Assembly: GCA_964016885.1 (NCBI GenBank) | Contig: OZ024743.1 | Location: forward strand, 189,185,857 to 189,249,856 | Direction of reading: 5' to 3' | DNA: 64,000 nt | Source: Eledone cirrhosa | Taxonomy: Eukaryota; Mollusca; Cephalopoda; Octopoda; Eledonidae | Shown: positions 1 through 12,345 of the stretch, piece by piece | Layout: the number at the start of each line of letters is the position of its first letter | How positions within the stretch are numbered: the first letter of the stretch is position 1 | Program-made: the position numbers and the translations under genes | Notes under the pieces: model-generated | Database searches by the model: none | What the model saw: the letters and a program-made list of their open reading frames with translations, nothing else | Told to the model about the DNA's origin: nothing

Positions 1-1924
1 CATGAAAAAGAACGGGCACATTGGACAAGGTAATCATCAATATGCAAAAAAGCAAGTTGGTCAAGATATTGATCACATGTTATCCTAATTAAGGGATGAT
101 CTCTGGCTAAAACAGCAACATAAAATTTAATTGATTCCAACAATGAAATGTATCTATCATTCTTTCTTTCTATTTTTCTGAGCTCTTCTTGAAATGGGTA
201 TGATTTTCTAGTAAACTACTGTAATACATCAATTTGTAATTCTCCCAATTAATACAAAATGACTCAGTTAAATGGTGTTCCAGGATTAACTAGTACATTG
301 CTGCAAGATACTGTAGAATCTTATAGTAATAAACTAAACAATTGTACAGCACAATATCATTGATGGGTGTTTAAAATGTGCATATTGGGCTGGTAATTAG
401 AAGAAATAGATCATTGGAAGGAGTACATATGATACAAATTGATATGTTCATACGTTCATGAATGTCTCTAATCAGGAGAAGTCAAATACCCAATCTAATC
501 TTATGGCAACCAATAATTGATATTTACAAAAATAGTGAAATTTATGAAATATAATACTGGTCAAGATTCAAAGTTTATCTTTAAAATCTTATCTAAGATA
601 AATGTCTTTTAGCACCAATATAATTTTTAATGTTTTCTTTGACATAGTTATTTGATTTAGTGAAGATATAAAAAATGGGAGAAGCATCAAATAGTACATT
701 GATATCACATTATAGAATTAGAGATGAGGTTTGCTAATGCACTTCTCCTTTAGATGCAAATATTAACACAAATCAAGCCTTGCCAGTGTACCATATCCTA
801 ATTAGTAATACTTTGAAACAATAACTCATAGGTTATTTATGGGAAGTTGGCCTCAGTTACAGTAGAATGCTTGTGGTGACTAGATTGTGCATTGGTAAAT
901 GAATAATCAAAACAGTATATTCAAACATATGAACAGAGAAAATATTTTAACCACTATAACAAATTAGTGACACTAACATATCAGAGTCTTCTCAAACTTG
1001 AAGCATTATTCATAAGCTCATCTATAATTAACTTACTAAAAAGGAACTATATCTTGAAGTGAATTGAGGTTCATATATTCATGAGGAATATTTATGGGAA
1101 GTTTCAGAAATATAAGCGATATAGTAGGTGAAAATTAAAACAATCAAATATACATGATAAAGATGCACAAATAAACTATCTTCTATTGAAGGAAGATTAA
1201 CAAGAATAAACATATTTGATTCAACTTTTCATATTCTTATATATAATCACAATTACTTAATTGTTAGTTTGAATACAAATAAATAAAGGTGAACGAATAA
1301 ATAAAGGTGAACGAATGTGAGATTACCATTTAGAGTTGCTGCTTAGCCCAACATCTCTAGTGATTGATCAGGAATATAATCAAAGTCAAACAAACCTTTT
1401 TGTTTCAAACAGTATGCATCCAATACAATATTATTTAATGTTTCCTTCCTTTGTTTTAAAACAAAAGGTCTTGATTTAAGTAAGATTTGGCTATTATTGC
1501 TTGTGAGATAAACAACCATATAGAATTTCCTCTTCTATTTATCAGTGTGTATGTCACAGTGACTAGAGAGACCAAAGGTAAATCTATTTTTTTTTTATAA
1601 ATAGACAATTAATTGGGTTATTTAGTTAAATCAGAAAACAAAATTCCCCGTGTGAACCAAATTTTGTCACTTCTGATACTCAGAAAATCTTTCCACATTT
1701 TAGAATTTACAGAAGCAATTTCCATCCATTTGCTGTCCCCAGGCAAGCTAATGACATAGTCATTAATTATCCAATGGCATTACTAATCTCATTGGTGATT
1801 GCACCAGTACTCTTGACACCTATTTACAGCCTCCATTTTGAAGGCTTACAAAAATAGCAACATTTGTTAACATTAATCTAAAATATTCTGTTGAGATGTA
1901 CACTACCAATAATAAGTGAAAGGA
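1..1924. other. AT-rich DNA, no gene seen
   Basis: Only a ~20-bp tandem duplication ('aataaataaaggtgaacg', 1276-1314) stands out. Confidence 0.6.
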
Positions 1925-2113
1925 AATAATTGTTTATATTTTTGGTGCAAGGCCAGCAATTGTCCCAGTGCATTACTGGTACTTTATTTTATCATCCCCG
2001 TAAGGATGAAAGACAAAGTCACCCTCGGCGGGATTTGAACTCAGACCATAAAGGGACGTAACTCTATGCTGCAAAGCATGGCGTCTGACACTCTAAAGAT
2101 ACTGCCAATCCAG
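1925..2113 (-). mobile_element. tRNA-derived SINE (main family), full length
   Basis: It reads, on -, ggattggcagtatc..., a B-box-like gagttcaaatccc, then 'cctttcatccttac' and the family 3' end (here 'ccaaaaatataaacaatt'). Short AATAAT flanks are possible target duplications. Confidence 0.9.
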
Positions 2114-2671
2114 TAGAAAATAATAATCATTGTTTCTGAGTTTACTTCGCCCACATTTACTGTGGTCATTTCCAGAACCTGGAAGCATACATATACAAAT
2201 AAATAGTAGAATAAAAGCACTATGTCTGTTCTGCCTCCATATGATAACTCAATGGATGTTGAAGTTCACCATATGATTTTCAAATAGGAAAAGGTATAGT
2301 GTAACAGAGATAACATCTTGGCTCATGCAAAAGTGATAATATTTCCAAATCAGATGTGAAAGAAAAGCCCTATTTCAACCCACTCAGTGAGTATTTCAGT
2401 AGTTATTTATGAATACATATTCTATATGTAAGAGTTACTGGTGTATGCTTATACATGATATAGTTGCAAGTAACAGAACAGAATAAAGGAACTAGAACTT
2501 GAGGGAAGTAGGCAACCTTAAAACCCATGCCATATGAAAATATCTGTCAATCACACATAATCGTTTGTCCAACCACATTGATTCTATAGGTTTGCACACT
2601 CATTGTTGTCATATGGCTAAACAACAACAACATATTATCAACTTTGTGCATAGTCTATGTACATATAAGAT

Positions 2672-2940
2672 ATATGGCCTACTGGTTAGTATGTTGAACA
2701 TACGATAGTAATGTAGTGGGTTCAATTCCTGAACCAGGTTATGTCGTGTTCTTGAGCAAAATACCTCATTTCAACATATGCTCAATTGAATATTAGTACC
2801 AGTATTATTTGGGAGCTTAACCCTACAATGGACTGGGTTCCTGTCCAGGGGATGTCCTGTACTCTCAATTACTTAATGCCAAGGAAATCAGGATAAACAC
2901 TAGCCTAATCAGCATCTGGGCTTGAGATATACGTTAGACT
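2672..2940 (+). mobile_element. tRNA-derived SINE, second (OK/OR-like) family
   Basis: The A-box-like 'tggcctactggttag' is followed by the B-box-like 'gggttcaattcc', then 'gttcttgagcaaaatacc', 'atggactgggttcctgtcca' and '...cctaatcagcatctggg'. The same body recurs on - at 10186-10412. It resembles published octopus tRNA-derived SINEs; the exact family name is uncertain. Confidence 0.8.
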
Positions 2941-2945
2941 TGATG

Positions 2946-4072
2946 CCATTGTTTTGCACAAGCATTGTTGCTATTTGGATAGGAAAAAAAGATAACAACC
3001 GTTTACCAACTATGTGTATAATGTGAATATCAAGAGCTTTGCCAAAGACATAACATCATATGTTTTATGAAATACAAGCCCTTGATTTTTCAAGGCAGTG
3101 AGCACCCAGTTTAATAACAATATACTTTCAGATTGACTTATTGTTTTGTAATAAACAACTCATCCATTACATGATAATATGCTAACCTTCATTTCTTTAA
3201 CAGTCTGATGGAATTAATTTTCCAGAGATAAGGATGATGAAAATGTACATGCATACTAATGCACATCATGGACTTCTATTACCTCTATCAAGATAGAGAC
3301 ATGTATACCAAGATATATTGTGTACATTACATGTTTAAATTTAGATCATGTAGTTAGCAATATATGTTGTTGTTATCAATATAATTGTCAATGATATGTG
3401 TGCTAGTTTATACATATATAAATATATGTTGTGTACATGTGACTATACAGACAAGTTCTATTTCCATTGTAGTATTCTTAAATAAACAGAGAATTGTAAC
3501 TGGGTTCCATCCTGCAAAGTGGATGACATTTGCTTCAGTCCAGGGAAACTGATCAGAACAGATTTAATTATCTGTCAAATACTATATTAAAATTATATCG
3601 TAAATATATTGTCTAGTTGACATTTTGATTAGATTCCCTCTGGAAATAAGACTGCAATTATGTGTATTCCTCAATATGAATGAAAGCTGTAGAACGTGGA
3701 TTTGTACATTTGCTAAGTAATTGGAAAAGAGCATGTAATATTCTTTGCAACCAAGTTAAATTTTGCAATAAAACGTCTAGTAAAGCTAAGATATGATAGC
3801 AATTTAATATTTAGCATTAAATTACATTTAGTATATCTATAAATTTCCAGCATACTATCTTTTTCTTTATGGTCCCAAAACTCTGAATAAAGTCATTGGG
3901 ATACTATCATGATAAACAAAGTATCTTAGGTACTTTAAACTTGGCAGAAGGCATTGCTTCTCTAGGCTTGAACATAGCTGACTTCTTCTACAGAAGGAAA
4001 GAAGAAGTGAGAGATACGGGGGAAGAATAGATCACAATATTGTAGTTGTACTATTTCTAAGGACCTTGCAGA
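2946..4072. other. AT-rich DNA, nothing recognised
   Basis: No ORF, repeat or RNA gene is visible beyond short TATA runs near 3410. Confidence 0.6.
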
Positions 4073-4176
4073 GATGAAAATCAAAGTTGACTTTGGTGGG
4101 ATTTGAACTCAGAGAGTACAGAGAGCTGAAATGAATATTGCAAAGCAATCTTTCTCACATTCTAATGATTCTCCAA
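4073..4176 (-). mobile_element. SINE fragment, diverged
   Basis: 'gatgaaaatcaaagttgact', 'gggatttgaactca' and a decayed head match the middle and head of the main family. The 3' part is missing. Confidence 0.75.
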
Positions 4177-5263
4177 GATAATTTATGAAGGTTATAATTT
4201 TTTGTAGATATTTTCTTTAAATCATCTAAATAATTCTAGAATTGTACTTGTCTGGCAAAAAAGATGCTGTGATATTGTGTCATTGGCTTGGTAAGTCACA
4301 GGTGAGTGACAGTTTTGACACTTCATAATACACTATGCTTTTAAGAAATAAACAAAGATGAATATAACAGTTTTCGTGCATTCTTGAATAATGTTAAAAT
4401 CAACCAATGAATTGAAAATCATTACATTGTTTGTTACCATACTTGATCATTTACCAACACTGGTAAGAGTAAAATCAAAGTAAACACTTCAAATCCAGAG
4501 GAAACTAATAGAAAAGTTAAAATGCCGCAAAGCTTTTGTCTGCTGTTCTATAGATTTTGCCAATGAAAAAGTAAAATAAATAGAATCCATCTACGAAGGT
4601 TGATCCATTCAATTCGATTCCTTCTCTTCAAAGTTTGGTTCTTTTTCCCCAATGTAAGAAATGATTATTTTAAGCCTCTTTTCTAAAGCTATGTTATTTA
4701 CTGAAACAAGATTTTTCTGTTTCATTCATATATATGTTTCCTTTGAATTAAGAGATGTTTACATGTGCACACCAAATAGGTTTCTCTTCTTTTATTGCAA
4801 AACATTTAAATAACATGTGAAGAATAGATCTAATCTCACATCTTCTGATGCTAAATTTAATATATGTATCAAATATTCAAATTGCCTTCACTCTAAAAAT
4901 GGAAAAGGTTATATTTTTTCAACTCTGTAAAAGGAAATATTAGTATTTCTGTTGTTGTTATTATTATTATTAGTAGTACTGTGAGCTTTCATGGTACAAC
5001 AAATTTGTGTCTTTGTGTGTGTTTAAGGTGTGTGCCATGTTTTATTTTTATTTGGGGAAGTTGTTTCTTTTACAGGTTTATTTTCTCAACCAATTTTATA
5101 AATTTTATTTTACACAAGGAAAAACCCACATTCTATCGTCCTGTATTGTCTTTAATGTTTCCTTAATATGAGCCCTGTGTGGTTAATAAAGAAATCATAA
5201 TTATTCATATTATTATTATCATTATTATTATTATCGTTATTATTGTTAGATCTAGTAGTTAAG
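4177..5263. other. AT-rich DNA with TTA/TTG triplet runs
   Basis: Triplet microsatellites at 4948-4975 and 5195-5245; otherwise empty. Confidence 0.6.
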
Positions 5264-5468
5264 GTAGTAGATTGGCATTATCGGTAAAGCATTGGAAAAG
5301 ATACTTTGCAGAATATAGTTGCAGCCCTTTATATTCTGACTTCAAAACCCGCTTTGTCTTTTATCCTTACACAGTCAATCAAATAAAGTCCCAGTTATGC
5401 ACTGGGCTCAATTAAATTGACTTTCCCCATCCCTTCAAATTGTTGGCCTAGTGTCGAATGTAGAAACA
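5264..5468 (+). mobile_element. SINE, long subfamily
   Basis: Main-family head and body, plus the insert 'ttaaattgactttccccatc' before the 3' end. The same insert occurs in the copies at 46771 and 55716. Confidence 0.85.
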
Positions 5469-6810
5469 AGTAGGGATAGTATTTTAACCAGGAAACATCA
5501 AGTAAAATTATTTAGATTCACATTTGTTTTGTTTCTTTTGATGTTAAATCAAAACACTCCAATGTTTTTATGATTCTTGTTTTCGTTTTCTTAGTTTCAG
5601 CTGTATTTGTTTAACATGGGAGAATCTCTCTAGATTTAGAATAGTTTGATGATATTTTGTTTTCCATATTGAAAGTTTACATAGATTGTCAAGTGTTACA
5701 AAATAATAGGAAAAAAGGGCAGCTGATACAAAGGTATAAAATGACAGATAAATATAAATGCAGAAATATATCTATTGAAAAGATATTCTTGGATATGTTA
5801 TGTAAAACAGGAGAAAACATGTAAGGAATGTGGTAAATCAGTTTCAAAACATTCTAAGTTTAGAAACCATAACAATACTTGAACATTACTTCTCAATGTT
5901 AGGGGCTGAGTTGTATCAATTTTTGAACAACATATAAATTTATTCTGTACACCCACACACATACACAGATACATGCACACACAGGTTGATGAGATGTTAC
6001 AATCTAAATGACTATTAAGGCCATTATTCAACTTAGTACTCCACCGTACTTTAATGAAACTAGAAGCTTTGCAGGAATTTGATGATGATAACAATACAAT
6101 CATTTTTTCTATGGCAAATACAAAAACAACAATAATTTAAAAGGAAAAGCCGGCACCAGTCTATTTTTAAACTAGTCCTGCTGACATTTACCAGGACAAA
6201 ACAAGGAGTATCATTCACACAACAACAAAATGAAAGAAAAAAATGACAAACAGCCGCAATAGCACCCACACCACCACCACCACAGAAAGATTTATTGCAG
6301 TATGGTACTATTGTTCACAAAATGCATGATATGAGAATTAAGTAAGGTTTACATTACCTTAGTTGTATAACTTTTTGAATCTATTGATGATGGATGAACA
6401 TTTCTACAGACAAACCTATAAGGAAAAACGTATTTAGATTTAATTGAAACATTATGATTTATGACTGTAATACAATTCATAATTTTCTATTTTCATTCAA
6501 CTTTCTACAAACATAATATTCCATATATATATATTTTTTTAATGTAGACATTGCCTATATTGGCATGCAAAGTAACATTAGTTATCAAACATCTGGATGA
6601 ATTTTACTAGTTTTGACATTTGTTGAAGTCAGCATTGTATGGTTCTTAATGCAAGATCATAACGCCAACATAGATTGCCAGTATCCAAGAAGGTTTCTGT
6701 TCAAAAGCTATATTTTGAATGCTTTCAGCTACTATATCAACTTCCTTTTATAAGTTAATTTAATAGCTATCTCCTTCAGAAAAAGATTGAGAAGTATGAT
6801 TTCTTAATCA
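5469..6810. other. AT-rich DNA, nothing recognised
   Basis: Two open frames on - (5798-6269) have no recognisable sequence. A CCACCA run lies at 6266-6283. Confidence 0.6.
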
Positions 6811-6890
6811 ACATCATCATCGCCATCATCATTGTGATCATCATCATCACCATTTAACAGCTATTTTCCATGCTTGCATGGGTTAATCTA
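6811..6890 (-). mobile_element. SINE/LINE 3'-tail fragment with (ATG)n
   Basis: (CAT)n on + followed by 'ttccatgcttgcatgggtt', the reverse complement of the shared SINE/LINE 3' end. Confidence 0.65.
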
Positions 6891-9310
6891 TTTACATAAT
6901 GGTTATTACATTTAGAAAACCTCTTAAAATTAATAATATATTGCTCAGCAATCATAAATGAGATTACTTAATATATCTTTTAATAATATTCACCTGTTTC
7001 ATAACTATTGCTATATTTATTCTCACCATCATCATCATCATCAATATTACTATTGAAATATATATTTTCACATTTCGAAATCTGATTGAAAAACAATAAC
7101 AAATAAGTATAAAAAAGAAAATAGTCTCAGCAAAACTAAACACAGTAAAAAAGTAAAAAAGTAAAATTCTGTGATTCTTTGATTTTCAAAAGTTTTGATA
7201 TTCCTTTAAAGTCAGTTTGATTTTTGCTAATGTTTAAGTTGTTGTTTTTTTTAGATGGATTTATTTTCACAACAAAAGAACATTTCTTTCCATTTTCCTC
7301 ACAGAAATGTCTGCACTAAATAATCTTCCATTTTCTAATTGCAAATTCCTCTAAAAATGCACTGATTTCAGACGGAATTTAATCTTTGATCGATCTATTT
7401 TGCTGGTAAGGATCTTTGATATTTTCTTCATGTATCCACATTTTAAGATTTATTATATTCTTATTGTATTGATTTCAAATTCTTGAAATTAATTCCTTAA
7501 TAAAATAGAAGAATAATTGACCTTTATTTAGGCTTATCAATTTGTTTATTTCTCTCCCCCTCATTCTCTTCCTTTACCCTTTTCTCCTTATCTTTTCTTG
7601 GATTTTCTAGTTTATTTTGTTTTGTCTGATTCTGTGTGTGTGTTTTTCAATCTCTTCCTTTTTCAAATTCATCTGTTCCTTTCTTTTTATTCCTGACAAT
7701 CTCTCTCTTCTCCTTTTTCTTTTATTGTTGAAAGACTATTTTGCTGAATGTATTTTCAGACTTTCATCGATTTGCAGTCATTTAATCACTTTCACTATCT
7801 GCTGTTTTAAATTTTCTATGTATATGTCTTTCATCTTTCTATATGCTTGTATTCATGTGTCTCACCCAACAGTCTGTCATTACTGTCACTTTTCTTCTTT
7901 GATACTCTATAGTTTTACTTTGGTTATTTATATAATAGCTTCGTATTTTCTACTACATAACCCTTTTTGGTCCTTCTTGTAATATATCTGCTTATTTAAC
8001 AGACTATCTTCCTCACCCAGTCTCTATTTTCTTTCATTCTCTTCCTTCATAATTTGTCTTTCCATTTCTTCAATCATGCCTTCCACCCACCCCCTCTCTC
8101 TGTCACACACCCATACCCATATTCTCTCCCTTGTTCTCATCTAAATCTCTTTTTCTACTCTTTTAATTTGATTTTCTTATTTCCCAACCATCTCGTTTTT
8201 AAACTCCTCTCATCCATTCTGTCTAGTTCCTCTTTCTCTGCCCTCTTCTGGAATTTTTTAAAGATCTTACATCAATATTAAATCCATTTTAAAATAAACC
8301 CATAATAACAATGAGATTAAATTTATAAATGACAAGTTTTCTTGGTAATTGCTTCTGAGTTTCAGCATCAGCAGATATTATGATTTTTGTGAGTTATGTA
8401 ACTAGTACACAAATGAAATTTCTCTCTCTATGTAGTGTATTTAAACTTTCAGTACCGAACCGTCCAAAAACAGCTCTGGTCCAAAGAAAGAAAAGCATCA
8501 ATTTGAAAGGGTTCTAATTTGAATAAAAAGCTTCCCACATAATTACATATAAGAACCTTATATTAAGTTATTATCTGAATAATGAAATATTTAATAATTT
8601 TAGTAAATCCGTTAAACATTTTCATTTACAATCGAAATAGAGTGTATTTCATTATGAATTTTGATCATGAAGGGGTTAAGGTAGATTCAGTTTGATGGAG
8701 GCCAATATCTATATTTAATAGTATTATACAAGTGGTAGTATACAGTGATATTTACGTTGTGATGCAATTTGCAATATTATATTTACAAGTATGATGCTGC
8801 TGCAATTCCGAGCATTGTTCACAACATTTTCTAATTTGATTTTATATTTACAGCAATATCAGTATTTTACAGTGTTTTAAATAATGTAGTTTACAACAAC
8901 TATATTATTTTACAATATGGTAAAGGTTTTAGTTTACAAATATAGTTTTACTTCAATTTCAAAGGAATAATAAAATTTACTCTTAACTTGTTCTGTATTT
9001 GATTTATTTTCTTTTTACCCACACTATTTCTCAGTTTCCCTTTCTGATTGCTTTCTCCCTGGAATTTTATTATATTCAAAGTCTACATACAGAAAACTAA
9101 TATAAAAATACACTAAGGATTTTAAGATAAACATAAGGTAAATATAACAACCATTTTGGAATGGGAAGTCTTATCTGTGAAAGGAATAGAGCATAAAAGG
9201 CATTCTCTATATTCTGTATGATATATATAGCACTGCTATAGAAATATTTATCTGTATACAAAATCATAAGGGTAGCTTTTCTATGTTGGAGAGACAAAAA
9301 ATTCTGAAAT
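6891..9310. other. AT-rich DNA around the pyrimidine tract
   Basis: A (CAT)n run at 7026-7043. 8700-8960 is rich in 'ttacaa' motifs. No gene is seen. Confidence 0.6.
7540..8280 (+). other. Pyrimidine-biased tract
   Basis: The + strand is dominated by T and C over about 740 bases ('ctctccccctcattctcttc', 'ccctctctctgtcacacacc'). Open frames of 121 and 75 codons (7617-7982, 8054-8281) are rich in F/S/L and low-complexity, so they are not taken as genes. Confidence 0.7.
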
Positions 9311-9376
9311 GAAAGCTAAGGCTTCTAATTGAAAAAATATAGTTACTTCTACCATAAGTTTAAGTTCAAATCTTTA

Positions 9377-9430
<54 letters not shown>

Positions 9431-9943
9431 TTAGGATTGGTGCTCTGAAATAGCGATGTATACATGAATGTATGTATATTATATTTGGTGATATACTGTA
9501 TGTTTAATTAAGAACATTTTGAAGACCTTGCGCTATCATTTTAAAGTAGTGACTATGTCACTTACTTGTTTTTTCAGCAAAAGAAGGGAGATAAGCTGAA
9601 AGATGTTTCACGGTGTTGGTGTTCATCAGAGCCTAGTACTCGCTGACCTCTGCCGAAAAATATAGAGGCTGGATTCTTATAGAATTCCAATAATAATCAG
9701 GAACTGGTTATACAGATCGATTGCTAGTCCAGCAAAAATTAAAAATTAGGATTGGTGCTCTGAAATAGCGATGTATACATGAATGTATGTATCCTTCCTT
9801 TGCTGAAAAAAGAAGTAAGTGACATAGTCACTACTTTAAAATAATACTGCATGGTCTTCAAAATGTTTTTAATTAAACATACAGTATATCACCAAATATA
9901 CTATCATACATTCATGTATACATCGCTATTTCAGAGCACCAAT

Positions 9944-9987
<44 letters not shown>

Positions 9988-10101
9988 ATTGGTGCTCTAT
10001 GTATATATATATATATATATATATACATACACACATAAAGATTTGAACTTAAACTTATGGTAGAATTAACTATATTTTTTCAATTAGAAGCCTTAGCTTT
10101 C
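9311..10101. repeat. Nested ~790-bp palindrome
   Basis: The outer left arm starts gaaagctaaggcttctaatt (9311) and runs to about 9390. Its near-perfect reverse complement ends at 10100 (from about 10022). Inside lie (TA)n tracts (9388-9430, 9949-9982, 10004-10024) and the MITE at 9433-9946. The structure can fold into one long hairpin. Confidence 0.85.
9433..9946. mobile_element. MITE with ~155-bp terminal inverted repeats in a TA tract
   Basis: The left TIR 9433-9588 begins aggattggtgctctgaaata, and the right TIR 9793-9946 is its reverse complement with few differences. The centre (9590-9747) is unique and holds no ORF. A third, direct partial copy of the TIR tip lies inside at 9748-9790, and a stub (aggattggtgctct) at 9984-9997. 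It sits in TA repeats, compatible with a TA-target (Tc1/mariner-like) non-autonomous element. The superfamily is inferred only. Confidence 0.75.
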
Positions 10102-10185
10102 ACTTCCTTCATTTCCACATTGCTCATCCAGATTCTAACCGGGCCTAAACCAGTATACAAAGGCAGATTCACCCTCCTTTCCTCA

Positions 10186-10412
10186 TCCAAATAATAAAGT
10201 TTATCTTGAGTCCAGAGGCTCATCAGGTCAGTGCTTATCCGGGTTTTCAGGACATTAAATGACTGAGAGTATAAGATTCTTCCCTGGACAGGATGCCAGT
10301 CCATCACAGGGTTAAATCCCCAGCTATTGCTGGTACTCCTTTTCAGCTGAGTATCTTGGAGCAATGTAAACTCATGACATGATTCCAGTTCAACAATCTT
10401 ACCAATAGGCCA
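10186..10412 (-). mobile_element. SINE, second family, reverse orientation
   Basis: On -: 'tggcctattggtaagatt', 'ttgctccaagatactcagct', 'gtgatggactggcatcctgt' and 'ctgatgagcctctggact', matching the copy at 2672. A 162-codon open frame on - (10080-10568) crosses it and is fortuitous repeat translation. Confidence 0.8.
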
Positions 10413-10414
10413 CA

Positions 10415-10570
10415 TGCCTCCACCATACAATTCATGCCAGTATGGAAAACGTAGCATGCCCAGCTTGATAAAAGAAAGAAAAGTGCCTAGTCCATTCTGT
10501 AAAGTGGCACCATGATAAAATGCTTGCTTGGAGGTAGGGAGGGTATCCAGCCATAGAAACCATGCCATTA
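10415..10570 (-). mobile_element. (ATG)n-SINE body fragment
   Basis: On -, 'tggtttctatggctggatac' and 'accactttac...' match the body of (ATG)n-tailed cephalopod repeats, also seen at 19150-19575 and 24800-24990. Confidence 0.65.
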
Positions 10571-10882
10571 TGGAATGTATGAATGTGGTTACCTGTCTAG
10601 ACTTATCTCAAAAGATGATCTAACTCATACAAGCATAGATTAGATAAGGCTAATGATGAGGATGATTACGAAGATGTTCTCCCTTTACACCCATTACCAC
10701 ATCCCTTATTCTTTTCTTTTCAACCTGTGACTGATTGAAAAGCCACCACATGCTCCAATATGCTAATATATCCAACTCACTCTCTTAAAGGCCACGCCCA
10801 TGACATGAAGCTTGCTCTTTTACTGAGGGATGACCACCTTCCTTAGAAAGCAACATATAGCTCCCTTCCCTCTCATTACTGC

Positions 10883-10898
10883 CCCCCCCCCCCCCCAG
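10883..10898 (+). repeat. Poly(C) tract
   Basis: About 16 uninterrupted C residues. A second C-rich run lies at 60704-60719. Confidence 0.95.
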
Positions 10899-10934
10899 CT
10901 AAACCAAGGACACAATGATAACTCTAGTGTGATA

Positions 10935-11145
10935 TGAGGTAATACTGGAGACATGAGAAAATACATCCAACACACTCAGTGAGGTGTCAGTGATGGTGCA
11001 TGATAAAATGCATCCAGTCCAACCTGTAAAGTGATAGTGCTATGACAAAAATCATTCAATCTAGCCTGTAGGATGTTAGTGTTGGTGTCATGATGGAATC
11101 ACCTTGTCCACCCTGTCAGGTGGAAGTGCTGCTGCCAAAAAAAAA
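10935..11145. repeat. Degenerate minisatellite, ~45-50-bp units
   Basis: About four diverged units share 'cagtgatggtgcatgataaa', '...catccagtccaacctgtaaa' and 'gtgatagtgctatgac'. The unit is related to the body of (ATG)n-tailed SINEs (compare 10470-10510), so it probably expanded from one. Confidence 0.6.
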
Positions 11146-11841
11146 CTATGCATAGTATATATATTGTAAATTGGTCAGCATGAGGAAAGACTTCCAACCA
11201 TAGAAAACCGATCTAAACATTTTAGTTGCATACTAACTTGGTTTGTGATAACCTGTCCAACCCAGCCTAACAGGTAAAACAAACATTAAATAATGATGAT
11301 AACAATGATAAAATAGAGTGAATTTCCTAACAGTTGATAATCATTGATTATTCTACAGTTTCTAAACTAATTCATGCATATTAGGATTTAATATCTTGTC
11401 TATGGCTTTTGAATACTCATAATATCTACATCAGCTACAAAGATATCAGCAGTCATATATTTGATGTTTATGCCACAATCACTTGCAGAGTTAAGGGAAG
11501 TCATGCAGTGGTATTTATATGAAGGATGTCACATGTGAGTTTGAGACACAACTATACACAGGCATTATTGTAATTAATTACTATATTTCTTCTATAATTC
11601 TCTGCCAATTAAAATTATTGCTGACAATCTTGTGTCTATTTGAATGACTGATTTATAAGTTTGAATATGAATACCAGTTTAAAAGTAGACAGCAAAGACA
11701 GCAGCAGATTAAGAAGTATACTATTATACACTATAGACGTTAATGCATCATAATAAAAGTTTTAATTTAAGAAAACTTTTAAGACAGAACTATACAATTA
11801 TATAAATATACACACATATAGGCATATATGTATGTATCTAT

Positions 11842-11991
11842 GGAGCAAGAAACACTGGTCGTCCCAAGAAGACATACATCAAGCAACTTGAGGGCGATAC
11901 TGGATGCACTGCGGAAGAACTGGCAAACGCTATGAGAGACAGAGATGGATGGAGGAAACGTATCGAAGAAAGGCGAGCAAGCTCGACCTGA
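11842..11991 (+). mobile_element. LINE ORF C-terminal fragment
   Basis: Fifty codons read GARNTGRPKKTYIKQLEGD, then TGCTAEELANAMRDRDGWRK, then RIEERRASST and a stop. The GRPKKT...RDGWR pattern is the C-terminus of non-LTR retrotransposon ORFs and parallels the end of the LINE at 19955-21260. The frame is uninterrupted and is followed by an ATAATGATG tail, so this is a severely 5'-truncated insertion. The 5' limit is unclear because TATA/CATA repeats precede it. Confidence 0.75.
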
Positions 11992-12047
11992 TAATGATGT
12001 ATGTATCTTTATATCTTTACTTATTTAATTATATATCTAACATATAT

Positions 12048-12345
12048 ACATCACCATCATAATTGTTTGCACAGACTTTTCCATGCTGATAAGGATTAGG
12101 CAGGATGTTTGGCAATGTTATAGAGCCTGATGCCTTTCTTGACCCCAAGCATTTTAAACATATTTCACTACATAGACGGATATGTTGTAGCTGTTCTAAA
12201 CCAAACACACAGCCATATATATATATCATCATCATCATCATTGTATCGTTAACTTCCATTTTCCATGCTAGCATGGGTTAGACAGGCTGTCCCATTAGAG
12301 GCAAGAGGCAAGTTGAGTCATGTGACCATGGCCTGCTCATATAGA
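12048..12345 (-). mobile_element. Two (ATG)n-tail repeat fragments
   Basis: 12048-12160 and 12226-12345 each begin on + with CAT triplets followed by 'ttttccatgctgataagg' or 'ttttccatgctagcatgggt'. They are tails of the same repeat in the - direction, separated by a short TA tract. Confidence 0.7.

Noticed and set aside
7617..8281. F/L/S-rich membrane-like proteins
   Set aside because: Composition follows directly from the pyrimidine-rich DNA; no start context or family motif is present.
10080..10568. 162-codon open frame on -
   Set aside because: It crosses a palindrome arm, a tRNA-derived SINE and an (ATG)n-SINE body. The peptide MAWFLWLDTLPTS also appears in the similar repeat at 19272, so it is repeat translation.
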